Assembly: GCF_900497805.2 (NCBI RefSeq)
Contig: NW_020954611.1
Location: forward strand, 6,889,584-6,953,583
DNA from: Vombatus ursinus
Taxonomy: Eukaryota; Chordata; Mammalia; Diprotodontia; Vombatidae
Direction of reading: 5' to 3'
Length of the DNA: 64,000 nt
This document shows positions 44,395 through 56,094 of the stretch, in pieces. The first letter of the stretch is position 1; each line of letters starts with the position of its first letter. The translations under genes were made by a program, and so were the position numbers. Under the pieces are notes generated by a model. That model was not told the DNA's origin and ran no database searches. It saw nothing but the letters and a program-made list of their open reading frames with translations.

Positions 44395-45241
44395 TTTTTT
44401 TTTTATTTTTTTTCCCAATTGAGTGTCTATTTTATTCCTTCCTTAAGCCAAATCCGATGAGAGTAAGATTCATTCATTCCCTCTTACCTCCCCCCTCTTC
44501 CCCTGTATGGTAAAAGCTTTTTCTTCCCTCTTTTATGTGTGATAATTTACCCAACTCTACCTCTCCCTTTCTCCTTCTCCCTGTGTAATCCTCTCTCACC
44601 CTTTAATTTTATTTCTTAGATAACATTCCTTCATATTCAACTCACCATGTGCCCTCTGTCTATATATATATTCCCTCCTACTACCCTAATACTGAGAAAG
44701 GTTTTACAAGTTACAAATATCATCTTTCCACATAGGAATGTAAACAGTTCAACTTTAATAAATCTCTAATGATTTCTCTTTCCTGTTTACCTTTTCATGC
44801 TTCTCTTGAGTCTTGTATTTGAAAATCAAATTTTCTATTTAGCTCTGGTCTTTTCATCAAGAATGCTTGAAAGTCCTCTATTTCACTGAATATCCATTTT
44901 TTCCCCTGAAGAATTATACTCAGTTTTGCTGGGTAGGTGATTCTTAGTTGTAACCCTAGTTCCTCTGACCTCTGGAATATCATATTGCAAGCCCTCCAAT
45001 TCCTTAATGTAGAAGCTGCTAAATCCTATGTTTTCCTGATTGTGTTTCTGCAATATTTGAATTGTTTCTTTCTGGCTGCTTGCAATATTTTCTCTGTGGC
45101 CTGAGAACTCTGGAATTTGGCTATAATATTCCTAACAGTTTTCCTTTGGGGATCTCTTTCAGGAGAAGATTGGTGGATTCTTTCAACTTCTATTTTACCC
45201 TCTGGTCCTAGAATATCAGGGAAGTTTTCCTTGACAATTTC
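44395..45241 (-). mobile_element. L1 copy A, 3' portion (ORF1 end and poly-A)
   Basis: Reverse orientation. Contains the ORF1 C-terminal remnant (44983-44795, with LQLRITYPAKLS) and the inter-ORF sequence. It then ends in a poly-A (T run 44395-44413) only about 20 bases after an AATAAA (TTTATT at 44431-44436). No ORF2 is present. The left target duplication is AGTTACGCCATTTC (44381-44394). It is continuous with 51572-53460 apart from the inserted copy B. Confidence 0.85.
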
Positions 45242-45599
45242 TTTTTTTTTTTTTTAACATTCCTATTAAACATATTTTCACATTAGTGATGTTGTAAGGA
45301 AGAATTAGAATTAGTAGGAGGAACCACCAGAAAGAGGAAACAAAACAAAACAGAAAAAAAAAAGCAAATAGTATGCTTTGATTTGCATTCAAACTCCACA
45401 GTTCTTTCTTTGGATGTGGATAGCATTTTCTATCATGAGACCTTTGGAGATGTCTTAGATCCATGCATTGCTGAGAATGGCTAAGACTATCAATGTTAGT
45501 CATTGCACAAAGTGGTTGTTATTGTGTACAATGTTCTCTTGGTTCTTCTCACTTCACTCAGCATCAGACCATACAACTCTTTCCAGGTTTTTCTGAAGT

Positions 45600-48500
45600 C
45601 AGCTTGTTCATCATTTCTTATAGCACAATAGTATTCCATTACATTCATATACCACAGCTTGTTCAGTCATTCCCCAATTGATGGGCATCCTCTGAATTTC
45701 CAATTCTTTGCCACCACAAAAAGAGCTGCAATAAATATTCTTGTACATGTGGGTCTTTTTCCCATTTCTATGATCTCTTTGGGATACAGTCCTAGAAGTA
45801 CTATTGCTTGGTCAAAGGGTATGCACATTTTTATGGCCCTTTGGGCATAGTTCCAAATTGCTGTCCAAAATGATTGGGTCATTTCACAACTCCACCAACA
45901 ATTCATTAGTGTTCCAATTTTCCCACATCTTCTCCAATATTTATCATTTTCTTGTTTTGTCATCTTTGCCAATCTGATAGGTGTGATGTGGTACCTCAGA
46001 GTTGTTTTGATTTGCATTTCTCTAATCAATAGTGATTTAGAGCATTTTTTTCATATGACTATAGATGGCTTTAATTTCTTCATCTGAGAACTGCCTGTTC
46101 ATATCCTTTGACCATTTATCAATTGGGGAATGACTTGTATTCTTATAAATTTGAGTTAATTCTCTATATATTTTAGAAATGAGGCCCTTATCAGAGACAC
46201 TGATTATAATAATTCTTTCCCAGCTTTCTACTTCCCTCCTAATCTTGGTTGTACTAGCTTTGTTTTCCCAGCAGTTTTTGTCAGAGTGCTTATCCCGGAA
46301 GCTGGGGTCTTGGGGTTTAGCAAATAGTAGATTACTGTAGTCATTGACTACCATGTCTTACATACCTAACCTATTCCACTGATCTATCATTCTATTTCTT
46401 AGCCAGTACCAAGTAGTTTTGATGATTGCTGCTTTATAATACAATTTAAGATCTGGTATAGCTAGGCCACCTTCCCCTGCATTTCTTTTCTTCAGTTCCT
46501 TTGATATTCTGGACCTTTTGTTATTTCAAATAAATCTTATTATTTTTTCTAGCTCTATAAAATAATTTTTTTGGCAGTTTGATTGGTGTGGTACTGAATA
46601 AGGTAGGTGGAATTGTCATTTTTGTTATATTAGCTCAGCCTACCTACGAGCAGCTGATGTTTTTCTAATTATTTAGATCTGGCTTTATTTGTGTGAAAAG
46701 TGTTTTATAATTGTGTTCATATAGTTCCTGGGTTTGTTTCAGTAGGTAGACTTATAAATATTTTATAATGTTTATAGTAACTTTAAGTGGAATTTCTCTT
46801 CCTTATCTCTTGCTGTTGGGTTTTGTTGGTAATATATAGAAATGCTGATGATTTATGTGGGTTTATTTTATAGCCTGCAATTTTGCTAAAGTTGTTTATT
46901 ATTTCAAGTAGTTTTTTACTTGATTATCTAGGATTCTCTAAGTATATCATCATATCATCTGCAAAGAGTGATAGCTTTGTTTCTTCTTTGCCTATTCTAA
47001 TGCCTTCAATTTTTTCTTCTTCTCTTATTGCTAAAGCTAACGTTTCCAGTACAATATTGAACAACAGTGGTGATAATGAACATCCTTCTTTCACCCATGA
47101 TCTCATTGGAAATGCTTCTAGCTTGTCCATATGATATATGATGCTTTCTGAAGGTTTTAGGTAGATGCTATTTATTATTTTAAGGAAGACTCCATTTATT
47201 CCTATGCTCTCTAGTGTTTTAATAGGAATGGGTGTTGTATTTTGTCAACAGCTTTTTCTGCATCTATTGAGATGATCATGTGGTTTCTGTTAGTTTTGAT
47301 ATTGATATGATCAGTTATGCTGATAGTTTTCCTAATATTGAACCAGCCCTGCATTCCTGGTATAAATCCTACCTGGCCATAATGTATCATTCTTGTGATA
47401 AGTTGTTGTAATCTATTTGCTAATATTTTATTTAAAATTTTTGCATCTATTTTCATTAGGGAAATTGGTCTATAATTTTCTTTCTCTGTTTTGACTCTTC
47501 CTGGTTTAGGTATCAGCACCACATTTGTATCATAAAAAGATTTTGATGAAACTACTTCTTCACCTATTTTCCCAAATAGTCTATATAGTATTGGAATTAA
47601 TTGTTCTTTAAATGTTTGATAGAATTCACTTGTAAATCTATCTGGCCCTGGAGATTTTTTCCTAGGAAGTTCATCAATGGCTTGTTCAATTTCTTTTTCT
47701 GAGATGGGGTTATTTAAATATTTTATTTCCTCTTCTATTAATCTAGGCAATTTATGTTTTTTAAATATTCATGCGTTTCACTAAGATTGTCAAATTTATT
47801 GGCATACAATTGGGCAAAATAGTTCCTAATTATTGTTTTAATGTCCTCTTCCTTGGTGGTGGATTCACCCTTTTCATTTTTGGTACTGGTAATTTGGTTT
47901 TCTTCTTTCTTTTTTTAAATCAAATTAATCAAAAGTTTATCTATTTTATTATTTTTTTCATAGAACCAGCTCTTAGTTTTATTTATTAGTTCAATAGTTT
48001 TCTTAATTTCAATTTTATTAATTTCTCCTTTAATTTTCAGTATTTCTAATTTAGTGTTTAATTGAGGATTTTTAATTTGTTCTTTTTCTAGTTTTTTTAG
48101 TTGTATGCCCCATTCATCGATCTCCTCTTTTCTATTTTATTCATGTAAGTATTTAGAGTTATAAAACTTTCCCTAAGAGCTGCTTTCACTGCATCCCATA
48201 AGTTTTGGTATGTTGTTTTATGCTTGTCATTCCCTTGAATGAAGTTAATGATTGTTTCTATGATTTGTTGTTGGACCCATTCATTTTTTAGGATTAGATT
48301 ATTTAGTTTCCGATTATTTTTAGTCAATCTTTCTATGGCCCATTGTTACATATAATTTTAATTGCATCATGATCTGAAAAAGATGCATTTAATATTTCTG
48401 CCTTTCTGCATTGGACTGTGAGGTTTTTATGCTCTGGTACATGGTCAGTTTTTGTGTATGTGCCATGTACCACCAAGAAAAAAAGTATATTCCTTTCTGT

Positions 48501-48990
48501 CCCCATTCAATTTTCTCCAGAGGTCTACCATACCTAACTTTTCTAATATTCTATTCACTTCCTTAATTTTTTTCTTGTTTATTTTGTGGTTAGATTTATT
48601 TAGTTCAGAGAGGGGGAGGTTGATGTCCCCCACTAGTATAGTTTTAATTTCTGTTTCTTCCTGTAATTCCCTGAACTTCTCCTCTAAGAATTTGGATGCT
48701 GTACCATTTGGTGCATATATGTTTAGTAATGATATTACTTCATTGTCTATGGGGCCTTTTAGCAGGATGTAGTTTCCTTCCTTATCTCTTTTGTTAAGAT
48801 CTATTTTTGCTTTTGCTTGGTCTGAGATCAGAATTGCTACCCCTGCTTTTTTTTTTAATTTCAGCTGAAGCATAATATATTCTACTCCAGCCTTTTACCT
48901 TTACCCTGTGTGTGTCCCACTGTTTCAGATGTGTTTCCTGTAAACAACATATTGTAGGATTATGGTTTTTAAACCATTCTGCTATCCGCT
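45600..48990 (-). pseudogene. L1 ORF2 remnant (endonuclease-RT), copy B
   Basis: ORF2p nicks target DNA and reverse-transcribes L1 RNA. Pieces in order: APE-type endonuclease 48873-48445 (SLLNIYAPN; ILVGDINLPLSEL, where GDFN is usual); reverse transcriptase 47750-47211 ([43 protein letters not shown]); catalytic box FADDM with [15 protein letters not shown] (47130-46924); then the C-terminal part (46354-46037, SDKGLISKIYREL; 46029-45667, QIKTTLRYHITPIRLAK and the cysteine-bearing RRCGKIGTLMNCWWSCE). Stops and shifts between the pieces make it non-functional. Confidence 0.92.
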
Positions 48991-49689
48991 TCCATTTTAG
49001 GGAGAGTTCATCCCATTCCCATTCACTGTTATGATTACTATCTCTGTCTTTCTCTCCATTCTATTTCCCCCATTTATACTTTTCTTTCTCCTTTCTCTCT
49101 TTTCTTCCTCACTAGTGTTTTGCTTTTGACCACCACCTCCTTCAGTCCCGCCTCCCTTCTATTAGCACCTTCCCTTTTCTTCCCCTTTGCACTTACTACT
49201 TCTTCCCTCCCTTCTATACTCCCTCCCCTTTCTTTCCCCTTTTCCCTTCTATTCCCTATAGGACAAGTTAGATTTCTATACCTAACTGATTATGTTATTC
49301 CCTTCTTGAGCTAAATCTTATGAGAGTAAGATTCAAACAATGCTTATCTCCCTCCCTTCTTTCCCACTACTTGTAATAGGTTTTTGTGCCTTTTCCTGTA
49401 AAGTAGTTTACCCTTATCTGCCTCCTCCTTTCTTTTTCTCTCAGTACATTTTCTTAGTTAGATCAGATTAATCCACTTACTTAGATCCATTTAACCCACT
49501 TGATTAGATTTTTTTATCATTACATCAAAGTCAGCTTATACCCATCCCCTCTATGTATATTAAAATGGTATAATAACAATACAGTTCTCAAGGGTTACAA
49601 GTGTCATCTTCCCTTGTAGGGATGGAAACAGTTTGCCTTTATTAATAACATGCTGTTGTTGTTTTCTATCCCATTTACCTTTTTATATG

Positions 49690-50787
49690 TCTCTCTTAAG
49701 TCTTGTATTTGAAGATCAAATTTTCTGTTGAGCTCTGGTCTTTTTATCAGGAAGATAAAAGCCCTCTATTTCATTGAATGTCCATCTCCTCCACTGAAAG
49801 ATCATGTTCATTTTCGCTGGGTAGTTGATCCTTGATTATAATCCAACCTCCTTTGCCTTATGGAATATCGTATTCCACACCCTACAGTCTTTTAATGTAG
49901 AAGCTGCAAAGTCCTGTGTAATCCTGATTGTGGTTCCATGCTATTTAAATTTTTTCTTTCTGGCTGCTTGCAGTATTTTCTCTTTGACCTGGTAATTTTG
50001 GAATTTGGTTACTATATTCCTTGGAGTTTTCAATTTTGGGATCTTGATTAGTGCATTCTTTGTGTGAATATTTTACCCTCTAGTTCTAGGACTTCAGGGC
50101 AGTTTTCCTTGATAACTTCCTGAAAGATGCTGTCCAGGCTCTTTTTTTCCTTGTGATTTTCAGGTAGACCAATACTTTTTAAATTGTCTTTCATGGATCT
50201 CTTTTCCAGGTCAGTTGTTTTACCAGTGAGGTATTTTACATTTTCTTCCATTTTTTCATTCTTTTGTTTCTGTTTGACTCATTCTTGCTCTCTCATAGAG
50301 TCATTAGGTTTCATTTGCCCAATTCTAATTTTTAACAAATTATTTTCTTTTATTAAATTTTGTACCTCCTTTTCCATTTGACTCATTTTATTTTTTAAGG
50401 AGTTTTTCTTCTCAGTGGGTTTTTTTGTCTCCTTTTCCATTTGGCCAATTATGCTTTATAAGGAGTTGTTTTCTTCAGTGTACTTTTTTTTTTCATTTGG
50501 CCAATTGTATTTTTTAAGGACTTGTTTTCTACAGTTAATTTTTGTCCTTCCTTTTCCAAGCTATTGACTCTTGCAAACCTCTCTCTCATTTCTTTTCCCA
50601 ATTTTTCTTCTACCTCTCTTATTTGACTTTTAAAATCCTTCTTGAGCTCTTCCAAGAAGGCTTTTTGGGCTTCAGACCATTTCGTATTCCCTTTTGAGGT
50701 TCCAAATGTGTTGTCCTTTTCAGAATTTTTGCCTTGATTTTCACTGTCCCTGTAATAAGAATCTATGGTACGTTTCTTTTTGCTCAT
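49690..50787 (-). pseudogene. L1 ORF1 remnant, copy B
   Basis: RNA-binding trimeric ORF1p. The N-terminal and coiled-coil part is 50787-50449 (starting MSKKKRTIDSYY, then EELKKDFKSQIREVEEKLGK). The RRM-like middle is 50251-50048 (TTDLEKRSMKDNLKSIGLPE, matching the RRxNL(K/R)IIGLPE signature of L1 ORF1). The C-terminal domain is degraded to about 49690. It is broken into several frames. Confidence 0.85.
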
Positions 50788-51856
50788 GGCGTTTGCTTAT
50801 TTCCTGACCTTTATAAAAAATTGAGCTCTCCTGCTGGGGAGCAGGGGCACTGACCCAAGCTTCTTCTGTTGGGAGCCTGGGGCCTGGTCACTGGCTTTGT
50901 GTACTGGGGCCTCAGATGCTGGCAGTTTGATGCTGTAGGGTTCTGGCAGGTTACTTGGTATTGGACTAGAGTCAGCAACACTGGAACTTTAGGGATAGGA
51001 TTGGGTAGTCTGGCCCCTGGAGGTTGCCTACTCACCTGGGCCTTTCCTTTCCCTCCTTTCACTTTCTTTGGCTCCTTTCAGATGGATGTTTCACTGCTGC
51101 AGGATGTTTCTCCACCTGGGGCTTTCCCTCTTGGAGCACTTCTCAGAGTTTTGCTGAGGCTCTGGGAGACTTGATTGCTTTAGAACACCGAGCCATGTGG
51201 TGAATTTCTGAGTTGATTTCCACTGGTTCCCCTGCCTATACTGAGGGACTCGGGGATCCTAGTGTTGGTGTTTCCCTGCTCTACCACCTGGGCTTCAGCA
51301 TCTCTCCCTGGTATGCTGAGATGGGGCTTTCTGCTAACTTGCTGGGAGCCTCCTGTTCTGTACTGCTCCCCTTCCCCCAGGGCAAAAGGGGCCTTTCCCA
51401 TTAATCTCTCAAACTACCTGGGCTACCAGACTGCTGCACCCTGTCTTTCTTCTAGTTCAACTGTTTCAGGATTTTTCCCTGGGGCAATATTTTCTTGGCT
51501 TTTAGAGGTTAATAAGGGAGGGAAGAGTGACTCACCTCTTACTCCACCATCTTGGCTCCCAGAAGTGGAACTCCTTGATAATTTCCTGAAAAATGATGTC
51601 TAGGCTCTTTTTTTGATCATGGCTTTCAGGTAGTCCAATAATTTTTAAATTCTCTCTCCTGGATCTATTTTCCAGGTCAGTTCTTTTTCCAGTGAGATTT
51701 TTTACATTGTCTTCTATTTTTTCCATTCTTTTGGTTTTGTTTTACAATCTCTTGATTTCTCATAAAGTCATTAACTTCCATTTCCTCCATTCTAATTTTC
51801 AAGGAATTATTTTCTTCAGTGAGCTTTTGGACTTCCTTTTCCATTTGGCCAATTCT

Positions 51857-51860
51857 TCTT

Positions 51861-51891
<31 letters not shown>

Positions 51892-52064
51892 TTCTTCTTC
51901 TTCTTCTTCTTCTTCTTCCTCCTCCTCCTCCTCTTCCTCTTCTTCCTCTTCCTCTTCTTCCTCTTCCTCTTCTTCNNNNNNNNNNTCTTCTTCCTCTTCC
52001 TCTTCTTCCTCTTCCTCTTCTTCCTCTTCCTCCTCTTCCTCTTCTTCTTCTTCTTCTTCTTCTT
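51857..52064 (+). repeat. (TTC)n/(TCC)n microsatellite
   Basis: About 200 bp of trinucleotide and hexanucleotide repeats. All long poly-Ser, poly-Leu and poly-Glu frames here are artefacts of it. Confidence 0.97.
51976..51985. other. Assembly gap (10 Ns)
   Basis: Ten Ns inside the TTC repeat. The true repeat length is unknown. Confidence 0.99.
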
Positions 52065-53474
52065 CTTTTTGGCTAGGCAATGGGGTTAAGTGACTTGCCC
52101 AGGGTCACACAGCTAGTAAGTGTTATGTGTCTGAGGCCAGATTTGAACTCAGGTCCTCCTGAATCCAGGGCTGATGCTCTATCCACTGTGCCACCTAGCT
52201 GTCCCTCCAATTCTGTTTCTTAAGGCATTCTTCTCCTCATTGACTTTTTGGACCTCTTTTGCCATTTGGGTTAGTCTATTTTTAAGGTGTTGTTTTCTTC
52301 ATTATTTTTTTGGGGTCTCCTTTAGCAAGCTGTTGACTTGTTTTTCATGATTTTCTTGCATCACTCTCATTTCTCTACCCAGTATCTCCTGCGCTTCTCT
52401 TACTTGTTTTTCAAAATCCTTTGTGAGCTCTTGCATGGCCTGGGACCAATTCACATTTTTCTTGGAAGCTTTGGACATAGGAGCTTTGACTTTGTTGGCT
52501 TCTTCTGGTTGTATGTTTTGATCTTCTTTGTCACCAAAGAAAGATTCGGTGGTCTGACTTTTTTTGTGCAGTTTGCTCATGTTCCCAGCCAATTACTTAG
52601 CTATTAAACTCTTTGTTAAGGTAGGGGGTCTGCTTCCAGTGTGGACAGTGTGCTGTCCCAAACGTCAGAGATTTTGTGCAGCTATTTTCAGAGATACTTC
52701 TAGGGACCTATAAATTTTCAGTTCTTCCAAGGTGGTATGATCAAAGGCGAGGTGTTTATTCCTTTCCTGGTCTGTGCTCTTGTCTATGAGTGACCACAAG
52801 CACTATTTTCTTCTAGGAACTGTACAGAGGATTTCTTCTCCAACACTGCCACAAACTTCATCACATTAGCACTCCTCCTCACCCCAGGACTGCCACCCAG
52901 AACTGTGACCCAGATCCAAGCACAGACAAAGCAAGAGAATCCTGCCTTAGCACAGCAAAGAGATTCCTGCAATCCCCCTCTGATCAGCTGCTTGATCTCC
53001 CCTCTGTCTATAGGCTGAAAGCTCAGGAAGCAGCCTTCACCCTGGGTCTGCACTGGGACTAGGGCTGGACCAAACTCCTCTCTCACCCAGGTCCGACAGA
53101 CCTTTCCTACTGACCTTCTAAGTTGTCTTTGGTGTTTGTGGGTTGAGAAGTCTGGAAACCACCACAGATCCTTTTGATTCAGTCTCCTGAGGCGTGCTAC
53201 AGGTTCACTGAGGCCCAGTCTTTGCCTATGCAGCTTGCGTGGCCCATGCTGAACTGTGCTCCTCTCCCAGTCCGGTGCAATAGACCTTCCCGATCAACCA
53301 TTCAGGTTGCCATGGGCTGGAAATTTGTTTCACTCTGTCTTTTTGTGGGTTCTGCTGCTCTAGAACTTGTTTAGAGCCATCTTTTACAGGTATTTGGAGG
53401 GGTTTGGGGGAGAGCTCAAGCAAGTCACTGCTTTTAGTCTGCCATCTTGGCTTTGCCGCCAGTTGTGCCATTTC

Positions 53475-54332
53475 TGATGAAATGCAATGACACCATCCCT
53501 GCCAAGCAGAGGCAGACCTTTACCATCTACTTGGACAGCCAGTTTGGTATCCTTATTCAGGTTTATGAAGGTGAGAAAGTAATGACAAAGGATAACAACA
53601 GTTTTGGCAAGTTTGATCTCACAACAATCCCCCTGCCCCTAGGAGAGTTCCTCAGATTGAAGCAACATTTGACATTTGACATGATGCAAATGGCATCCTC
53701 AATCTTTCTGCTTTACATAAGAGCACAGACAAGGAGAATAAGATCACCACCAAGGACAAAGGTCATCTAAGCAAATAAGACAAAAAAGACCCTTGAATCT
53801 TATGCTTTCAACAAGAAGGCTACTGTAAAGTTTGAGAAACTCCAAGGCAAGAGCAGAAGATCCTTGACAAATGTAATGAAATAATCAACTGGCTGGGTAA
53901 GAACGAAACTGCTGAGAAGGAAAAATTTGAGTATCAGTAGAAAGAATTGGAAAAGGTCTGCAGCCCCATCATTCCTACGCTATACTGGAATATAGGGGGC
54001 ATGCAAGGAGGCATGCCTAGGTTTCCAGGGGTGAAACACCCCCATCTGGAGGTGCATCTCCCAGACCCACTATTGAAGAGGTCAACTAAACACACCAGAA
54101 GAAAGAGTATTCCACACAGCTTTCCAAAAACTGAAGGACTCTAATTTATAGCTAAGACAGTAGCAGTTTAAAAGTAGCATTTAAGGTACTGTGTAAATTG
54201 GAGCATTCTGGATACTTGAATGTGTGTAGAGAGAGAGAAGTGAACAACATTGCACTTTATCAGTACTATAAACAAGTGTAAATGGAACTCTTGTCCTGGA
54301 GAATAAAATCCATTTAAAATCGGCACCATAAA
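53475..54332 (+). pseudogene. HSPA8P: HSPA8 processed pseudogene, second part with 3' UTR
   Basis: Resumes after the L1 block and covers HSPA8 from about residue 420 to the end: [20 protein letters not shown] near 53490, [16 protein letters not shown] (about 53550), [10 protein letters not shown]-like and [15 protein letters not shown], the GGMPGGMPGG-type tail in degraded form, and EEV at the end (about 54085). About 28 codons after GHLSK are deleted (near 53770). The HSPA8 3' UTR follows (CATTGCACTTTAT, TTTAAAATCGGCACCATAAA) and stops at an A-rich run near 54332, as expected for a reverse-transcribed polyadenylated mRNA. Confidence 0.92.
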
Positions 54333-54334
54333 GA

Positions 54335-55285
54335 AAAAGAACTTACAGTTCCTTAAAGGTGCAATGTCCTTCAGCATTTACATTATGGAAAAGATGCCAG
54401 AATAAGAAAGTTTAGTACCAATATATGCTCTTGTTTCTAATTTACTATCAGGGAGAGAACTGGACACTTGGGAGACTCCAGCTTCTGAATCAGTAAGAGC
54501 AATCACAGCTTTATGCCATTGTAGACATGAGAATTAGAAATTTATCACCATCCCCAAATGAAACCCAGCACATTAAATAGAAATCTTCATTGTCAAGAAA
54601 AATACTCTAAATTAATTTGGAAAAATGCTTTCCCTCTGCTTACACATAGATAACTTGGAAATGGTTTAAAATGTTCTCACATCCTTATTATCAGCACAAC
54701 ACCAAGGATATGTGAGCCAACCCTTTCCCTTTCAGTTAGCTAATCTTGTAATAAAAATCATCAGTTCTTAAAAATAGTTATTAAAATCAAGAAGAAAAGT
54801 TTTTGCATTAAATAATTCAGTTGGATTCTCTGACTTATGAGTCAGAAGCCTGGCTAAGTAAATGCACAGAGGGAAGTCCTCTGAAGTAGGAGAATTCATC
54901 TCCCCCACATACTCCCCCTCTAATCCATCCCCCCTTTACACACATACACATAGAAACAGCGGAGGAAAAATGTCATCCCTTCTATAGCTCTGGAAAACTA
55001 GCATTTGCACCCTGAAGAGCCAGAAAGGAAAATTGTCAGTGGGATGTAATGAGCCCAAGTATTGTCTCTTCCTATGGCTACATATGAAATTATCAGGACA
55101 GTACAGATGAAAACATTTTCTTAAATAACTCAGTTTAGCCACTTATGTTGCTCCAGGGTCTTAATGCTTCTAAAGAAAGGAGACTTTTATTTCCTTTCTT
55201 TGTTCTACTGACAGATCGATATCCCTTTTTTTCTCATGTCCTCAGTGAACCAGCAAATATTTTGTTGAGTGCTTACAATATACAG
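54335..55285. other. No recognised feature
   Basis: Unique-looking sequence downstream of the pseudogene with nothing recognised. Confidence 0.35.
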
Positions 55286-55290
55286 AGTAG

Positions 55291-55335
55291 TTTCTTAGAG
55301 ACAGAGACAGACAAGGACACACAGAGAGACAAAAT

Positions 55336-55392
<57 letters not shown>

Positions 55393-55512
55393 TTCTCAGA
55401 GATGGAGACAAAGACAGAGAGAGACAAAATTAGATAGATAGATAGATAGAGAGATAGATAGATAGATTTCTCAGAGACAGACAAAGACACAGAGAGAGAC
55501 AAAATTAGATAA

Positions 55513-55547
<35 letters not shown>

Positions 55548-55620
55548 TAGATAGATAGTTAGACCGACAGAGACAGAAAAAGAAAGACAGAAACAGATAA
55601 ATAAATAGAGATAGAGGAAA
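55291..55620 (+). repeat. Three-unit GATA array with conserved spacers
   Basis: Three tandem higher-order units. Each unit is a spacer of the type TTCTCAGAGA, then GAGACAAAGACA, then GAGAGACAAAATTA, followed by a (GATA)n run. The runs lie at about 55336-55390, 55432-55467 and 55507-55560. The spacers are nearly identical, so the whole unit was duplicated, not just the tetranucleotide. Confidence 0.9.
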
Positions 55621-55844
55621 CCTAGTTCTATAACTAACCCCAAACTATACTTCTTCCTCTCTGTCTGTCATCCTTACCTGCTCCTCAAAGGAAGGTTCAC
55701 AGTGCCCTATAGTCCTGGACTCTGCCAGGTGAGCTTTCTCCTTACATTGGCCAGTCAGATATCTACCTCACTTCCTGCAGCCACCAGCTCCAAGCCATTG
55801 CTTCCATGTAAACCCCCTTTCCTTTCTGTGTTTTCATGCTCTAC

Positions 55845-55920
55845 TAGAATGTAAACATTTGTATCCCCAGTACTTATCACTGTGCCTGGTACATGTAGTA
55901 AGCACTTAATAAATGCTCTA
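55845..55920 (+). repeat. L2 LINE 3' end
   Basis: TTTGTATCCCCAGTACTTAT, GTGCCTGGTACATG, AGCACTTAATAAATGC. Confidence 0.75.
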
Positions 55921-56094
55921 CCTATTTATCAAAGTAAGGTATAGAGGGATTGTTGTTTATGTAAATAGAGGGACTGATGAAATAACACTGATGAAATAAC
56001 AGATCTTTTGGGGTAGATATTGAAATCATGACTACTTAATGGTAACAAAACACATTCATATACCACTCTAAGGCTTTGAAAGCATTTATCTTTC

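Larger units (their letters stand above)
45242..51571 (-). mobile_element. L1 copy B, near full length (about 6.3 kb)
   Basis: Complete layout on the minus strand: a 5' end starting GGGAGCCAAGATGGTGGAG (about 51560), a 5' UTR to 50790, ORF1 (about 50787-49690), inter-ORF, ORF2 (about 48990-45600), a 3' UTR and a poly-A (T run 45242-45255). It lies inside L1 copy A, between target duplications TCCTTGACAATTTC (45228-45241) and TCCTTGATAATTTC (51572-51585), which differ at one base. Both ORFs are broken by several stops and frameshifts, so it is inactive. Its 5' UTR is unlike that of copies A and C. Confidence 0.92.
51857..52206 (-). repeat. Marsupial tRNA-SINE with tail expanded to (GAA)n
   Basis: The body at 52065-52206 in reverse (GGCAATGGGGTTAAGTGACT, CACACAGCTAGTAAGTG, CCACTGTGCCACCTAGCTG). 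The tail side (51857-52064) is a TTC/TCC microsatellite, i.e. a GAA/GGA-expanded A-tail. Target duplication CCAATTCT lies at 51849-51856 and 52207-52214, inside L1 ORF1. Confidence 0.88.
51590..52592 (-). pseudogene. L1 ORF1 remnant, copy A
   Basis: N-terminal part 52592-52302 (starts MAGNMSKLHKKSQTTESFF; KDFEKQVREAQEILGREMRV coiled coil). The RRM-like part at 51726-51590 has NLTGKRTDLENRSRRENLKI. The C-terminal domain is in the other fragment at 44983-44795. It is interrupted by the SINE and by L1 copy B. Confidence 0.85.
51572..53460 (-). mobile_element. L1 copy A, 5' portion (5' UTR and ORF1 start)
   Basis: The 5' end GGCGGCAAAGCCAAGATGGC (about 53441-53460) is intact. The right target duplication AGTTGTGCCATTTC (53461-53474) pairs with 44381-44394 (12 of 14 identical). 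The 5' UTR (53440-52600) resembles copy C, not copy B. ORF1 begins near 52592 (MAGNMSKLHKKSQTTESFF) and continues through 51726-51590 (ENRSRRENLKIIGLPESHD), then across the copy B insertion. A SINE interrupts the coiled-coil part at 51857-52206. Confidence 0.88.

Noticed and set aside
48445-48873. Host endonuclease gene
   Set aside because: It is the APE-like domain of L1 ORF2 in the minus-strand L1 copy B.
51692-52093. Long poly-Ser, poly-Leu and poly-Glu reading frames
   Set aside because: They are translations of the TTC/GAA microsatellite and run through Ns.
55291-55620. CRISPR-like array (repeat-spacer pattern)
   Set aside because: The regular pattern is a eukaryotic GATA microsatellite with duplicated purine-rich spacers. 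The spacers are near-identical instead of diverse, and the genome is clearly mammalian.
55335-55643. 102-codon Ile-Tyr-Leu-Ser repeat frame
   Set aside because: It is a translation of the GATA array, not a repeat protein.
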